This document shows positions 12,901 through 22,432 of a stretch of 64,000 bases of DNA, one piece after another. The notes below the pieces were generated by a model. The model did no database searches. It saw only the letters and a program-made list of their open reading frames with translations, and was not told the DNA's origin. Origin of the DNA: Glandiceps talaboti (Eukaryota > Hemichordata > Enteropneusta > Spengelidae). The DNA is taken from positions 1,050,001 through 1,114,000 of the forward strand of contig NC_135553.1 in the NCBI RefSeq assembly GCF_964340395.1. The letters run 5' to 3'. Position numbers and translations under genes: made by a program. Positions within the stretch are counted from its first letter, which is position 1; each line of letters begins with the position of its first letter.

Positions 12901-15900
12901 GCTCTGTTTGATGCAACCATGCAGAAACCAATTTAGAAACTTACATGCTACACTTTAAGATAGCAAGATTGAATGAATACAGTTTCTTGTGGCACTTTGT
13001 CTCAGTGAAATGAACTAATGTGCCACCAAGCAGACCCAGGATGCAGACATCAAATACAGACATCAGAACACTGGTGTCTGTGTGTCTGTATCTAGGTGCA
13101 GTACATTCAAAAGGTTTATTTCATAATAGAGAATATGTAACTAGAAATTGTAATCTTGCTATCTTAGTCTTACATTTCATCAATAGATATCATTTCTTCC
13201 ATTATGATTCAGGAGCAGACTATATTTAAATCATAATGTTGTAATGTAACTGAAATACTAGTATGGTTACTTGGGCAGTTGTTAGAACAGTTTGTATTGA
13301 TTGTGTGCTCACTGTAAAGAACTCTTAACAACAAACTCTGTTTTATAATTCTATTTTTATACAGATAATTTCTAGAGCAGTGAATGTGTTGGATCGTATC
13401 CCTCCATATGAAACACATAAAATAGGTGTAGTCTATGTTGGCCCAGGACAGGTATGTAACATGTTATCTTATCACCAATGTACTTACCAAGGACAGGTAT
13501 GTAACATGTTATCTTATCACAATGTACTAATACTAAGGTTTATATGCATACTAGTGCAGAAACTTGTATCTCACATTTTGTATTGTCATTATCAAATTTT
13601 ATGTTTGTACAACTTAGAAATCGTAAAATTTCACAAATGAATTCAAAACCTCTGACATCAAACTTTGTTCTAACATACCAGTTTACTCACAGTAATATCC
13701 TGTATGATTTCTGTAAGTCTTGTTTATGTAAAATTACTAACTTCATGTTTTCAGTTTTTCAATAGTTTTAATAAATTTACCCATAGGTTAACAACCAAGC
13801 AGCCATTTTGTCTAACGTCTATGGCTCAGCTCGTTATGTGGAATTTTTACGTGGACTAGGACAACTGATCAATCTGAAAGACTCTACTGGTAATGAGATA
13901 TACACAGGTGGTTTGGACCACAATGGAGCTGATGGCAAATTTGCATATAGTTGGCAAGATGATGTCATGCAAGGTAAATTGACACATGTCAATCATTCCA
14001 GTCAAATGATGGTCATTACTATGTATGGTTTAATTTTCCCCCCATTTTAATCATTTTAGCCCCCACGACCACTGCCTAGTGGACTGGAGTTATCGTATGA
14101 GCAGACATAGCTATGTATAGTGTTAGGATTTTGCCAACAAATTGGTGGACCATATTTTAGACACAAATTAACAGCATATAAGTTTTGTGACTTTACACCA
14201 TCTAGTTACCCAAAAGTAATGTCTTGGACCATGTTTTGGACGGTTTGATGCATACATGAACATTTGTGTGATAATGGTAATTTCTAGTGATTGATAATTA
14301 TGTTGTATTCTCATAAATTTATGCTATGTACTGCTATTATTATCTGCTATAATTATAATACCAGTTATATACAATATGGCAACACAACAAATCATCAGGC
14401 CCTAACTGATTAATACTAATTATGTACTATTTATTTCTTTACCAGTAATATTCCATGTAGCCACCCTGATACCCCAACAAATCATCAGACCCTAACTGAT
14501 GAATACTAATTATGTACTATATATTTCTTTACCAGTGATATTCCATGTAGCCACCCTGATACCCAACAAATCATCAGACCCTAACTGATTAATACTAATT
14601 ATGTACTATTTATTTCTTTACCAGTGATATTCCATGTAGCCACCCTGATACCCAACAAATCATCAGATCCTAACTGCAACCAGAAGAAACTACATATTGG
14701 TAATGATTTTATAACCATTATATACAATGACAGTAATGAACCATATCAACTCGGCACAATTAAGGTAAGTTTTATGCTATCAAGTTTGATTTCAAATATA
14801 TGGGTTTTCTGTGACCGACCAAAACCCAGGGTGAATGTTCTACATATTCGATTGGTAACCTGTATCTTTAAGCTGTGTCTCACTCACAAGAAGAGTGCGA
14901 ATCTGGGGGAGTCCTAAAGTAATGACTCAAATAGTCAGGGACGATTACTCACACGGAGCCCACAGGTGCTATGTTTGCCGGGCCTGGGTGACTCCAGGAT
15001 ATATGTCTCCCGATATATGTCTGCATATAAAGAAAATCACAGAAAGCAATTCCCAGCACAAAAAATTGAATTAAGAAATTCAAGAAATGATAATTGAGTA
15101 TTCATGCTACTGTCTATTGAAGTGTTGTCACCTGAGATAGAAGTTTTTTACCTGGAGGTACAAATATTTTCATATCATGAAATTTTTGTAACTTAGCAGT
15201 GAGCTCATGAAATGATAATTATTTTTCTAAGACTTTAGTTAGATAACTATGTCCTCCAAAATTTTATTTTTTCCCACAGGGTCAGTTCAACTTTGTTGAG
15301 ATTGTAATCCAGCCATTGGATAATGAGAGTAACATAGTTAATGTACAGACTAGAGAAGGTAAGTGAGAGTGAAACTCTGTTTTTCATTCACATCACATGT
15401 AATTTATTAGATAATATAGATGTATATGGATTTAGAATGGGCTCAATTGTAGGACACAGCATTTGGTATTTATCACCCAAACTTCTTGATCCTTCCTTCT
15501 AAATCTGACAAACTCTTTGGAGACTTTGTTCAACATGATGAATCAATTCACCGTCATTCTTGTCTTGTGGTTATCTCAATCAAGAATAGTTCCAGTGTGA
15601 ACACATTTTGTTTCTGTAGACTTCTATCTCTGTGTTTTACTTTTATCTCTCTGCTTTCTTTACTACTACATTGGTTGGTAATACTCAATCTTGAAATGTG
15701 AATCTGAAAGAGAACATTGACAGATGATAATCTGAGTGTATAGGATGGCAACGTCTAGAAGATTGTTTGATTTCTGTCTTTGCTAAAGAGTTCTAGCTTA
15801 CAGATTTCATCTCAGCTTGCAAATGCTATTAACTGATGCATCAAGATCAGTGATACTGATCATTAGGTCTGATGTTGAGATAGACACAACAAAGATAACA

Positions 15901-18900
15901 AACAAACATCCCATACACAGTGTATGCTCTGTATTTTTCGTAATGATGACAAAAACAAATACAAATATAACAAAATACAGAGCAGACACTGTGTAAGGGA
16001 TGTTTGTGTGTTATCTTTATTGTGTCTACAGAGCATACACTGTGTAAGTGATATTTGTGTGTTATCTTTATTGTGTCTACAGAGCAGACACTGTGTAAGG
16101 GATGTTTGTGTGTTATCTTTATTATGTCTGCAGAGCAGACACTGTGTAAGGGATGTTTGTATGTTATCTTTATTGTGTCTACAGAGCAGACACTGTGTAA
16201 GTGATGTTTGTGTGTTGTCTTTATTGTGTCTACAGAGCAGACACTGTGTAAGGGATGTTTGTGTGTTGTCTTTATTGTGTCAACAGAGCAGACACTGTAA
16301 GGGATGTTTGTGTGTTATCTTTATTGTGTCTACAGAGCATACACTGTGTAAGGGATGTTTGTGTGTTATCTTTATTGTGTCTACAGAGCAGACAATGTGT
16401 AAGGGATGTTTGTGTGTTATCTTTATTGTGTCTACAGAGCAGACACTGTGTGAGAGATGTTTGTGTGTTATCTTTATTGTGTCTACAGAGCATACACTGT
16501 GTAAGGGATGTTTGTGTGTTATCTTTATTGTTTCTACAGAGCAGACACTGTGTAAGTGATGTTTGTGTGTTATCTTTATTGTGTCTACAGAGCATACACT
16601 GTGTAAGGGATGTTTGTGTGTTATCTTTATTGTGTCTACAGAGCATACACTGTGTAAGTGATGTTTGTGTGTTATCTTTATTGTGTCTACAGAGCATACA
16701 CTGTGTAAGGGATGTTTGTGTGTTATCTTTATTGTGTCTACAGAGCAGACACTGTATAAGGGATGTTTGTGTGTTATCTTTATTGTGTCTACAGAGCATA
16801 CACTGTGTAAGGGATGTTTGTGTGTTATCTTTATTGTTTCTACAGAGCAGACACTGTGTAAGGAATGTTTGTGTGTTATCTTTATTGTGTCTACAGAGCA
16901 TACACTGTGTAAGGGATGTTTGTGTGTTATCTTTATTGTGTCTACAGAGCTACACTGTGTAAGGGATGTTTGTGTGTTATCTTTATCGTGTATATCTGAA
17001 CATGAAACCATGTGATCAGTATCACTGATCTTGATACATTGTTTAATAGCATCTGCAAGCTAAGACAAAATCTCCTGTATTTATCAATGGAGAAATATCA
17101 TGTCTGTGATTATGCTTTTCAGTTTACATACATATAAAATTCTCTTAGTAAGGTGTTGATAGTTAAAGTGACATTTATATATATATTACTCCCCAATATT
17201 TTTCTTCGTTCAGCCAAGGAAAATGCGAGTGACCTCAGGGGCTCTTGTCACTATGAGTTGCTAGACACATAGTAACAACCCTGCGTCACAAGTATTTTCC
17301 AACTGAATGAAGAAAAATATTGGAGAATAATATAATTATACCATTGCCCATAATATCAATGAAAAATTGTGGAAAGTACTTTTGAGCATTTTGACTCATA
17401 TTTCGAGCACAGCAGAACCAATGACACAGACGCACATCGTTGTAACATAGACACGCGTTGTTGTGACGTAGAGTAAATATTCCATATTTTTTGTTGTACC
17501 TGACTCATGCATAGTATAATGTTTGTATTTCATTTGTATCTATAGATTTACAATATCTGATGGGTAACACTGTACCAAAGATTGTCTCTGATAAGAATGT
17601 AGCCATGTTAGCAAGACAGATGGCATTACATGCAAATGTAAGTAACTGAAGTCCAAATAGCTGTAGATTGTCACCATGTTTTGTTTATTTTCCCAGTCAA
17701 AAATATCCTAAACTTTCACCGGAAACAGTTCAATTTATTCTGATTAGCTGAATTACTTTATTGTATTGTATACCTCAGCTTTTGAATAAACACTGTCTAG
17801 ACCATTTAGTTGTTTATTGACAAATTTTAAGTTTTTTGTTGGCTACTGATAATATTTGATGACTAAACAATCATAAATGCTTCAGCAAATGAACAGATAT
17901 GTATCAAAAGTGATTACAAAACATTGTGACAAATTTTTGAGATAGAGCTATTTGAACTGATTATTATACTTTCCATTACCACAAATCAACACTAGAGGAC
18001 GCTATCCCAAATCTTTACTGAAATTACCACTATGCAGAATGGTTATAATCAGGCAGTGTTCAAGAACAAGCATTTGTACACTGGTAAAACTAATACCATC
18101 CATAGTCTGGTCCCCTGCCCCCTTTCTACCGCTGCTGGCGCTACACTCACGAAAGGAGTCAGGTATGGGCCACTTAATGCATGGCTGTGATTGGCCATTA
18201 CTATCGAGTGTGCTAATTGGTCAAAAAGTTTATTGACAAAAAAAAAAAAAATTAAGCGAAGTCCGTCACTCCCACAAACTACATATGTTGCTGTGTTTAT
18301 TTTCACTGGGGTTTTACTGACAGTGACAGCCATGTTGCTACGACTCACCAAATTGAAATTTACGCGTATACGAGCGTCTGTACTGTTGATTGGCTAGTGA
18401 TGTCACATGGTAGTCAGACATTTTTGTCAAGATCCTGACAAAAATGGTGGCCCATACCTGACTCCTTTCGTGAGTGTAGCGCCAGCAGCGGTAGAAAGGG
18501 GGCAGGGGACCAGACTAATACCATCCACTGTAGTAGATTTGACACAAGAGGGCAGTATTACATTTCACCATTGTAGAGCCAAAAAGAAATCACACAGGAT
18601 CACACTGTCAAATAATCAACACTTGAGGGCAGTATCTCACTGCCAAATAATCAACATTTGGGGACAGGATCACACAGTCAAATAGTTAACACTTGAGGGC
18701 AGTATCCCTACATCTTCATACTCTTTTAATAATCTGTTTTGAATTTGTTCTTGACAGCTGGCATCCCTAATACATCAGAGTATGATCAGAGGTAGTGTAG
18801 CCGATGCATATGCTTCCAACTGGTTGGAGAGACTACGTCAAATAAAACGTCTCTTTAGTAAAATTCAAAAAGAAAGTGAAAAACAACCAGTATCACCAAC

Positions 18901-18967
18901 TAAAAGAGCTTTCCTAGGACGATCAAGAACTGACTCAATCGTAGAAGACTTCACTGATTTTGTCTGA
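2001..18967 (+). CDS. TSC2: Tuberin (TSC2), 3' 21 exons; 5' end outside window
   Basis: Tuberin is the GTPase-activating subunit of the TSC1-TSC2-TBC1D7 complex; it converts Rheb-GTP to Rheb-GDP at the lysosome and so switches off mTORC1. Exons: 2001-2156, 2698-2853, 3530-3652, 4117-4223, 4897-5035, 5892-6014, 6823-6957, 7222-7411, 7717-7810, 8139-8241, 8911-9011, 9350-9541, 10054-10874, 11512-12280, 12782-12860, 13365-13451, 13787-13973, 14625-14764, 15280-15358, 17546-17637 and 18758-18967 (stop TGA). All have AG/GT borders and matching phases, giving 4,083 nt. Blocks match vertebrate tuberin in order, for example [42 protein letters not shown], the GAP core HIGNDF and the C-terminus VEDFTDFV. 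The first window exon corresponds to roughly residue 300 of human tuberin (1,807 aa), so about the first sixth is missing. Exon limits were assigned by eye; where splice sites are duplicated, the copy next to the intact exon was chosen. Confidence 0.95.
3599..4024 (+). repeat. 54-bp minisatellite made of TSC2 exon end plus splice donor, about 8 copies
   Basis: The end of the exon starting at 3530, together with its donor (TATGAG|GTGAGT), is repeated every 54 bp. Exon ends fall at 3652, 3706, 3760, 3814, 3868, 3922 and 3976; copies 2 and 7 carry the stronger GTAAGT. The eighth copy has lost the donor (TATTAAGAAAG). The unit is 18 codons with no stop, so using a later donor would add blocks of 18 residues (for example [14 protein letters not shown]) in frame. 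Confidence 0.96.
4299..4349 (+). repeat. (ATT)n microsatellite
   Basis: About 17 ATT units follow AAATAAAGTTT. The preceding AATAAA-like stretch suggests it may be the simple-repeat tail of an old retroposon. Confidence 0.9.
4615..4663 (+). repeat. (TTCAGA)n hexanucleotide repeat
   Basis: About eight copies of TTCAGA in a TSC2 intron. Confidence 0.9.
4725..4925 (+). repeat. TSC2 acceptor plus exon start repeated three times (about 79 bp)
   Basis: TTCAG|ACCAGATGTTAGCA occurs with exon starts at 4739, 4819 and 4897. Only the third copy continues into the full coding exon; the first two run into CAGCACTAGCCTCTAAACTG filler. Copy 1 has GATAACTTCAG instead of GATGATTTCAG. Confidence 0.93.
5426..5742 (+). 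repeat. 63-bp tandem repeat, five copies, TSC2 intron
   Basis: Five units of about 63 bp contain TTGTCATATGACATTGACTG and GCCAGGAGACAAGTTGTAGA. The core CAGGAGACAAGTTG resembles the acceptor and start of the next exon (CAG|GAGACTAATTGG at 5892), so it could be a diverged exon-edge copy, but the match is short. Confidence 0.9.
6511..6790 (+). repeat. 20-bp tandem repeat, 14 copies, next to a TSC2 acceptor
   Basis: Unit CCTGGTATGTGTTGGTTAAA (or GGTGTGT), strictly 20 bp. The array ends 32 bp before the acceptor of the exon at 6823, so it occupies the region where a branch point would be expected. Every unit contains a donor-like GGTATGT or GGTGTGT. Confidence 0.95.
7865..8190 (+). repeat. TSC2 acceptor plus exon start repeated about five times (54-61 bp)
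   Basis: CTTTGCTAG|GTTTTGACTGTATCATT copies place pseudo-exon starts at 7915, 7970, 8024 and 8078 before the true acceptor TTTGCCAG at 8138. The copied exon text corresponds to the start of the exon encoding [11 protein letters not shown]. The copies have diverged (GACTGTATC versus CATTATATGTAGTATC). Confidence 0.92.
9490..9785 (+). repeat. TSC2 exon end plus donor repeated; one full and several partial copies
   Basis: The exon end ATGGCTAGATATACATTCTC... AGAAG|GTAGGAAC at 9541 is followed by another full copy with a donor after 9691. Three shorter copies of ATGGCTAGATATACATTCTC lie at about 9570, 9608 and 9757. Read-through past the first donor meets TAG at once, so only the first donor keeps the frame. 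Confidence 0.9.
9853..9992 (+). repeat. (CA)n followed by (CAGA)n microsatellites
   Basis: A CA tract of about 78 bp, then about 11 units of CAGA, in the intron before the exon at 10054. Confidence 0.97.
10054..12280 (+). CDS. TSC2: TSC2 window exons 13-14: low-complexity phosphoregulatory linker
   Basis: Two large exons (821 and 769 nt) encode the Ser/Thr-rich linker between the tuberin domain and the GAP domain. The first opens with [11 protein letters not shown] and [12 protein letters not shown], both tuberin signatures, and includes [18 protein letters not shown]. The second is hydrophilic with basic clusters (ERRRRKRQQ). The codon at 12165-12167 is the threonine of RVRGYTVS, aligning with the vertebrate Akt site RPRGYT (Thr1462 in human), so insulin/Akt input is probably conserved. 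The intron between the two exons carries a degenerate TGACAATA-rich array. Confidence 0.93.
11078..11440 (+). repeat. Degenerate TGACAATA-type tandem array in a TSC2 intron
   Basis: Loose repetition of TGACAATACCTGTGACAATA-like words with higher-order copies (for example CATTGACAATACTTGTGACA and GACAGTTGCATTGACAATAC). Open frames through it are an effect of the repeat and show no protein similarity. Confidence 0.75.
12390..12545 (+). repeat. 49-bp tandem repeat, three copies, TSC2 intron
   Basis: AAAATGTAGCACTTTTGGTA followed by ACAATTTTGTTGAACCAGAA, three times nearly identical, in the intron between the exons at 11512 and 12782. Confidence 0.9.
12782..18967 (+). CDS. TSC2: TSC2 window exons 15-21: RapGAP-type catalytic domain and C-terminal helix
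   Basis: Seven exons encode the RapGAP-fold domain that acts on Rheb. The exon at 14625-14764 contains [14 protein letters not shown]. Its Asn codon at 14702-14704 is the asparagine thumb that supplies catalysis in this GAP class, so the enzyme should be active. The last exon has an amphipathic basic stretch, [16 protein letters not shown], equivalent to the calmodulin-binding helix of vertebrate tuberin. It ends in [14 protein letters not shown]; the serine in RSRTDS preserves an RxRxxS kinase motif next to the conserved tail although the surrounding residues differ from human. The intron between 15358 and 17546 holds two inverted-repeat elements and the next intron a third. Confidence 0.95.
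13445..13520 (+). repeat. Duplicated TSC2 splice donor (45 bp, in frame)
   Basis: GGACAG|GTATGTAACATGTTATCT occurs with exon ends at 13451 and 13496. The 45-bp spacing has no stop and would insert 15 residues into the GAP domain if the second donor were used. Confidence 0.9.
14385..14680 (+). repeat. TSC2 GAP-exon acceptor plus exon start repeated three times (about 90 bp)
   Basis: ATTTCTTTACCAG|TGATATTCCATG occurs with exon starts at 14446 (TAATATT), 14536 and 14625. Each copy carries exon sequence down to CATCAGACCCTAACTG; only the last continues into the catalytic exon. Copy 1 has an extra C (ACCCCAAC) that would shift the frame. Confidence 0.94.
15802..17073. mobile_element. Long inverted-repeat (foldback) element with internal minisatellite
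   Basis: The left arm (15802 to about 15932) is the reverse complement of the right arm (about 16945-17073). Shared blocks include AGCTTGCAAATGCTATTAA and ATCAAGATCAGTGATACTGA. The left arm even contains one antisense copy of the internal repeat unit (AACAAACATCCCATACACAG). No coding capacity for a transposase is seen, so it would be non-autonomous. It lies in the TSC2 intron 15359-17545. Confidence 0.75.
15978..16995 (+). repeat. 51-bp minisatellite, about 20 copies, inside the foldback element
   Basis: The unit contains CTACAGAGCATACACTGTGT and AAGGGATGTTTGTGTGTTAT. Its length, 51 bp (17 codons), makes long open frames on both strands, which I read as an effect of the repeat. Units alternate between AGCAGACAC and AGCATACAC types; two units have 3-bp deletions. 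Confidence 0.96.
17178..17338. mobile_element. Short palindromic MITE-like element
   Basis: The left end, about 50 bp containing CCAATATTTTTCTTCGTTCA and GGAAAATGCGAGTGAC, is mirrored at the right end (GTCACAAGTATTTTCC and TGAAGAAAAATATTGGAGAA). Ends are embedded in TA-rich sequence, so a TA target duplication is possible but cannot be distinguished from background. Confidence 0.75.
18090..18527. mobile_element. Non-autonomous inverted-repeat element with target-site duplication
   Basis: Terminal inverted repeats of about 68 bp start TCTGGTCCCCTGCCCCCTTT at 18106 and end with the reverse complement at 18514. They are flanked by the direct repeat CTAATACCATCCA (18090-18102 and 18515-18527). 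The interior has no transposase. The GC-rich arms contrast with the AT-rich intron. The long direct repeat is larger than the 2-bp or 8-9-bp duplications of common MITE families. Confidence 0.8.
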
Positions 18968-19985
18968 GGCTGACAGATGGATTTTTGGTGTTTTGATTAT
19001 TATGAAAAATATTTCCTGATTGATGTTGTGATGAGATGAGTTGTTATTGTTTTAAGCGAATGTTGTTGATTACACTAAATGTTGACACAGTCATTTCCTT
19101 AATCAGGTTGCCATGTTAGTCAAAAGTGTAAACTCTTTCTCCAAGCCTTGATGTGGAGACTCATTTCTAAGGAAAACAGAAAACTGATGTGTTATGTACT
19201 TCAAGAATTTGTCATAACCTCATGAAATTTTGTACAGTTTTTGAAATAGCTTGACTGTCATTTGAAATGTTGGTGCAAACCATTAATTATTATTTCAGTC
19301 ATGAATTTGTATTATTTATATAGTAATAGAGACAGACATGGACCTTACACTCACATTTATAGGAATTCAGACAGACATGGACCTTACACTCACATTTATA
19401 GGAATTCAGACAGACATGGACCTTACACTCACATTTATAGGAATTCAGATAAAAAAACATTGAAGACTAGACAAGAGTTTTGAAATATAATGCATCCATC
19501 ATTTACAGTCTGTTACAGTCCATTGTAAACAGACAATATTTACCAAGATGCATAAACTCTGGTCTGTTGATTAGTTTGTCAAGGTGCATATAAACCAACA
19601 AACCCTAAATGTTGATTAGTTTGTCAAGGTGCATATAAACCAGGCTTCTAGAATTATGTACTCTCTTAAAAAGTATTGTGATGGGTTTGAATATATAATT
19701 ATTAACTTGTGCATGAATTCATTTTTCACCACTTGGGGGTGCTGTAACATCTGCTATTTTTTCACAGCCCTGTTTGTATATCAGTCATTGTTACAATTTA
19801 TTTGCCAAAATGTAGCAAGATATTGTGATATTGCTACCCTACAGTGTAGAATGGGTAGTTTCTTATTGGATGGCTGTTTCAAACAGAGCCATGGCCAGTG
19901 AACACTAACATGGAATGGGTTGTTGCACATTTTGTACATCCACTTCAGGTGAAAATGGGACATCAAATAAAGACCTTGTCAATTT
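18968..19985 (+). other. TSC2 3' untranslated region (inferred)
   Basis: The sequence between the TSC2 stop and an AATAAA at 19966-19971 has no other coding signal. It includes a 39-bp repeat in three copies at 19331-19448 (GACAGACATGGACCTTACAC as core) and a 25-bp duplication (GTTTGTCAAGGTGCATATAA) at about 19576 and 19620. Confidence 0.6.
19966..19971 (+). terminator. Likely TSC2 polyadenylation signal AATAAA
   Basis: Canonical AATAAA about 1 kb after the TSC2 stop, followed by a T-rich stretch. Candidate only; other signals may be used. Confidence 0.5.
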
Positions 19986-20130
19986 CAACATTATAACACT
20001 ATTTGTTTATTGCCATATTATCCTTTCTTCAGCTGTTATATTAGATCTTTTAATTGATTTTATTCACTCTGTAAACATTTCTAAATTTTGATTTGTTCTT
20101 GACAACATTATAAAATTAATTCTATAAAAG

Positions 20131-20217
20131 ATAGACTGTAAGATACGTTGTGACCTTCTGCCCTCACCACTGGCCGGTGTATGAGGGCGCCCTGTCACGG
20201 CATACCTTACAGACTAA
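20131..20217. mobile_element. Hairpin MITE, copy 1
   Basis: Imperfect 21-bp terminal inverted repeats (GACTGTAAGATACGTTGTGAC against GTCTGTAAGGTATGCCGTGAC on the other strand) enclose a GC-rich stem with GCCCTCA and TGAGGGC. A relative lies at 39248-39345 in opposite orientation. Confidence 0.7.
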
Positions 20218-20342
20218 AAGATTGTGGTATTTGTTAATTAGGTCATGGTGATAAAATCACTAAATTATTTCTTTGTTTTAGTTGATATATATATGTACAT
20301 ATAATGTGAAATTAATAATAATAATCTTTTATTTATACTTTA

Positions 20343-20572
20343 AGTATTTTTGTTTCCCAAGAAGTCCAGTCAGGGCCATCCCTCATAGGTTCATTGTTAA
20401 TGCAGGAGGAAACCGGAATACCCAGGGAAAACCTGTGCTGTTCGGTAGAGTCAAACTGAATGACACTCTTCTTACTTACAGCATGGTAAATTTAATCAAA
20501 CCCTGAATGTGTTCAAACCTTGACCACAGTGGTAAGCGACAAGTGGTTTAACCACTTGGCCACCGATAACCC
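20343..20572 (-). mobile_element. tRNA-derived SINE, minus-strand copy
   Basis: Reverse complement of the element at 26711-26985. Shared blocks include AAGAAGTCCAGT.AGGGCCATC and CCACTTGGCCACCGA (the A-box region read in reverse). The body is diverged in the B-box part. The tail side is AT-rich (AATAATAATAATC). Confidence 0.8.
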
Positions 20573-21713
20573 AGATTAATGAGACTTCTCAGCGAAAGAA
20601 TTAATATCCTATGTCATGTTATTAATTGTTTTTTGTATATGATGTATTAAAGGCATAACAATTCACCACATTCAAATTTAACTCAAGAAAACAAATATTG
20701 TATATATGATGTGTATGTTTCTTTTATTGTACAATTGGCTGAAATACTACAGACTGCGTAGATGTACATTATGTATCAGTAATTACTAAATTAATGTATA
20801 TACATTCTAGTGGTGTTGGCACTACAGTAGTCTGGATACCAATGTGGTCTCTAACTAAACCTCGTGAGTGGAGGTGTAAGTCATAACGATACCGTACAGG
20901 AACAAGACTAGCACTACAGTGAAATATCAAAAACATTATTGCATACCTATATGCAAATGAGCACATGACTGTTCCATGTACATGACAGCATACCAACACA
21001 GCACTTTTTCAAATTTTGTTGTGTTTGATAAGCGTAATAACAGAACCCCATGTGCGAGTGCCAATATGGGGACGACACTCTACAGATCTCAGCCAATGCT
21101 GGGGTCTAGGGGTAAATACATAACCTCTAGCAGACGTAACATTTTTCATACTACCATGGCAAGCATATACCTGTAACATATTTCTGTGGTTGCCATTGGA
21201 TTTGTCACTCACAAACATCCATGAAAACTTGTAATGTATATGTCATTTTGACAATTTGAAAAGGGATCAATTATTGTATTTGACTTTTTATGGTTGCCAT
21301 AGTAACTACTATGCCCAATTTTTAGCATATGATTCCTGGGACTGCATGACAGTTTGACAAAGAGAGCAAATGTCATATATTTCACGTTTGGTTACCATGG
21401 CAACAACACAACCTGTTTCTGTTGACGAATGGCAAGTAAACATACCGGTACCCAAAACTCCGAGCCCAACTCAATCATTATGTCAGCCGAACCAGTGTTT
21501 AACATTCCGTTTTTTCTCAACCTTAGAAATTAAAGAGGGAACACTAATCATATATAATTGTATATCTATTATTAAAAAGGAAACATTTTCTTATGACTAG
21601 CTGTTGTTCAGTCGAAATGAAGTACGTATAAAGTGATAGATATGTTAGTCCCAAGTATTCATATGTCGTTGAGTATTAACATGACATTTTATACTTCAAA
21701 TTAACATTCATTG

Positions 21714-21752
21714 GTGGTGGTGGTGGTGGTGGTGGTGGTGGTGGTGGTGGTG
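21714..21752 (+). repeat. (GGT)n microsatellite
   Basis: About 13 GGT units. Confidence 0.95.
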
Positions 21753-21821
21753 AAACAATACTTTATTTTGGTTTTATTAAATTTGATAAGCTTATCCATC
21801 GTCGTGAACAACTAGCCGCTT

Positions 21822-22326
21822 TACTGATGTTGCGTTAGCGGGAAATCATCGTCGCAAACCACAGCCTCTTTACGACAGGGCTTAACAGACGCCCCCGTAC
21901 AGAACTGATGTTGCGTTAGCGGGAAATCATCGTCGCAAACCACAGCCTCTTTACGGCAGGGCTTAACTGACGCACCGTACAGAACTGATGTTGCGTTAGC
22001 GGGAAATCATCGTCGCAAACCACAGCCTCTTTACGGCAGGGCTTAACTGACGCACCGTACAGAACTGATGTTGCGTTAGCGGGAAATCATCGTCGCAAAC
22101 CACAGCCTCTTTACGGCAGGGCTTAACTGACGCACCGTACAGAACTGATGTTGCGTTAGCGGGAAATCATCGTCGCAAACCACAGCCTCTTTACGGCAGG
22201 GCTTAACTGACGCACCGTACAGAACTGATGTTGCGTTAGCGGGAAATCATCGTCGCAAACCACAGCCTCTTTACGGCAGGGCTTAACTGACGCACCGTAC
22301 AGAACTGATGTTGCGTTAGCGGGAAA
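21822..22326 (+). repeat. 80-bp GC-rich tandem repeat, about 6 copies
   Basis: The unit runs ACTGATGTTGCGTTAGCGGG to CTGACGCACCGTACAGA. Starts fall at 21822, then at 21903, 21983, 22063, 22143, 22223 and 22303 with exact 80-bp spacing; the last is partial. Units are nearly identical, implying recent amplification. Its GC content is well above the flanks. Confidence 0.96.
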
Positions 22327-22412
22327 TGAATTTTCCAAATGTCTGATTGTAATTCTCTCTGACCAAAAAGTTGGGGTTTTTTTTGTCTTTTTAAAAAGCT
22401 ATTGGAGTTGTG

Positions 22413-22432
22413 GCGGGGGGGGGGGGGGGGGG
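22413..22432 (+). repeat. Poly-G run
   Basis: About 18 consecutive G (with GGCGGG before). Similar C or G homopolymer runs occur at 43401, 49381 and 51002. Confidence 0.9.

Noticed and set aside
16255-17015. Long overlapping open frames on both strands rich in [10 protein letters not shown] or KITHKH
   Set aside because: They are produced by the 51-bp repeat, whose length is a multiple of three; no start context, codon bias or known domain.
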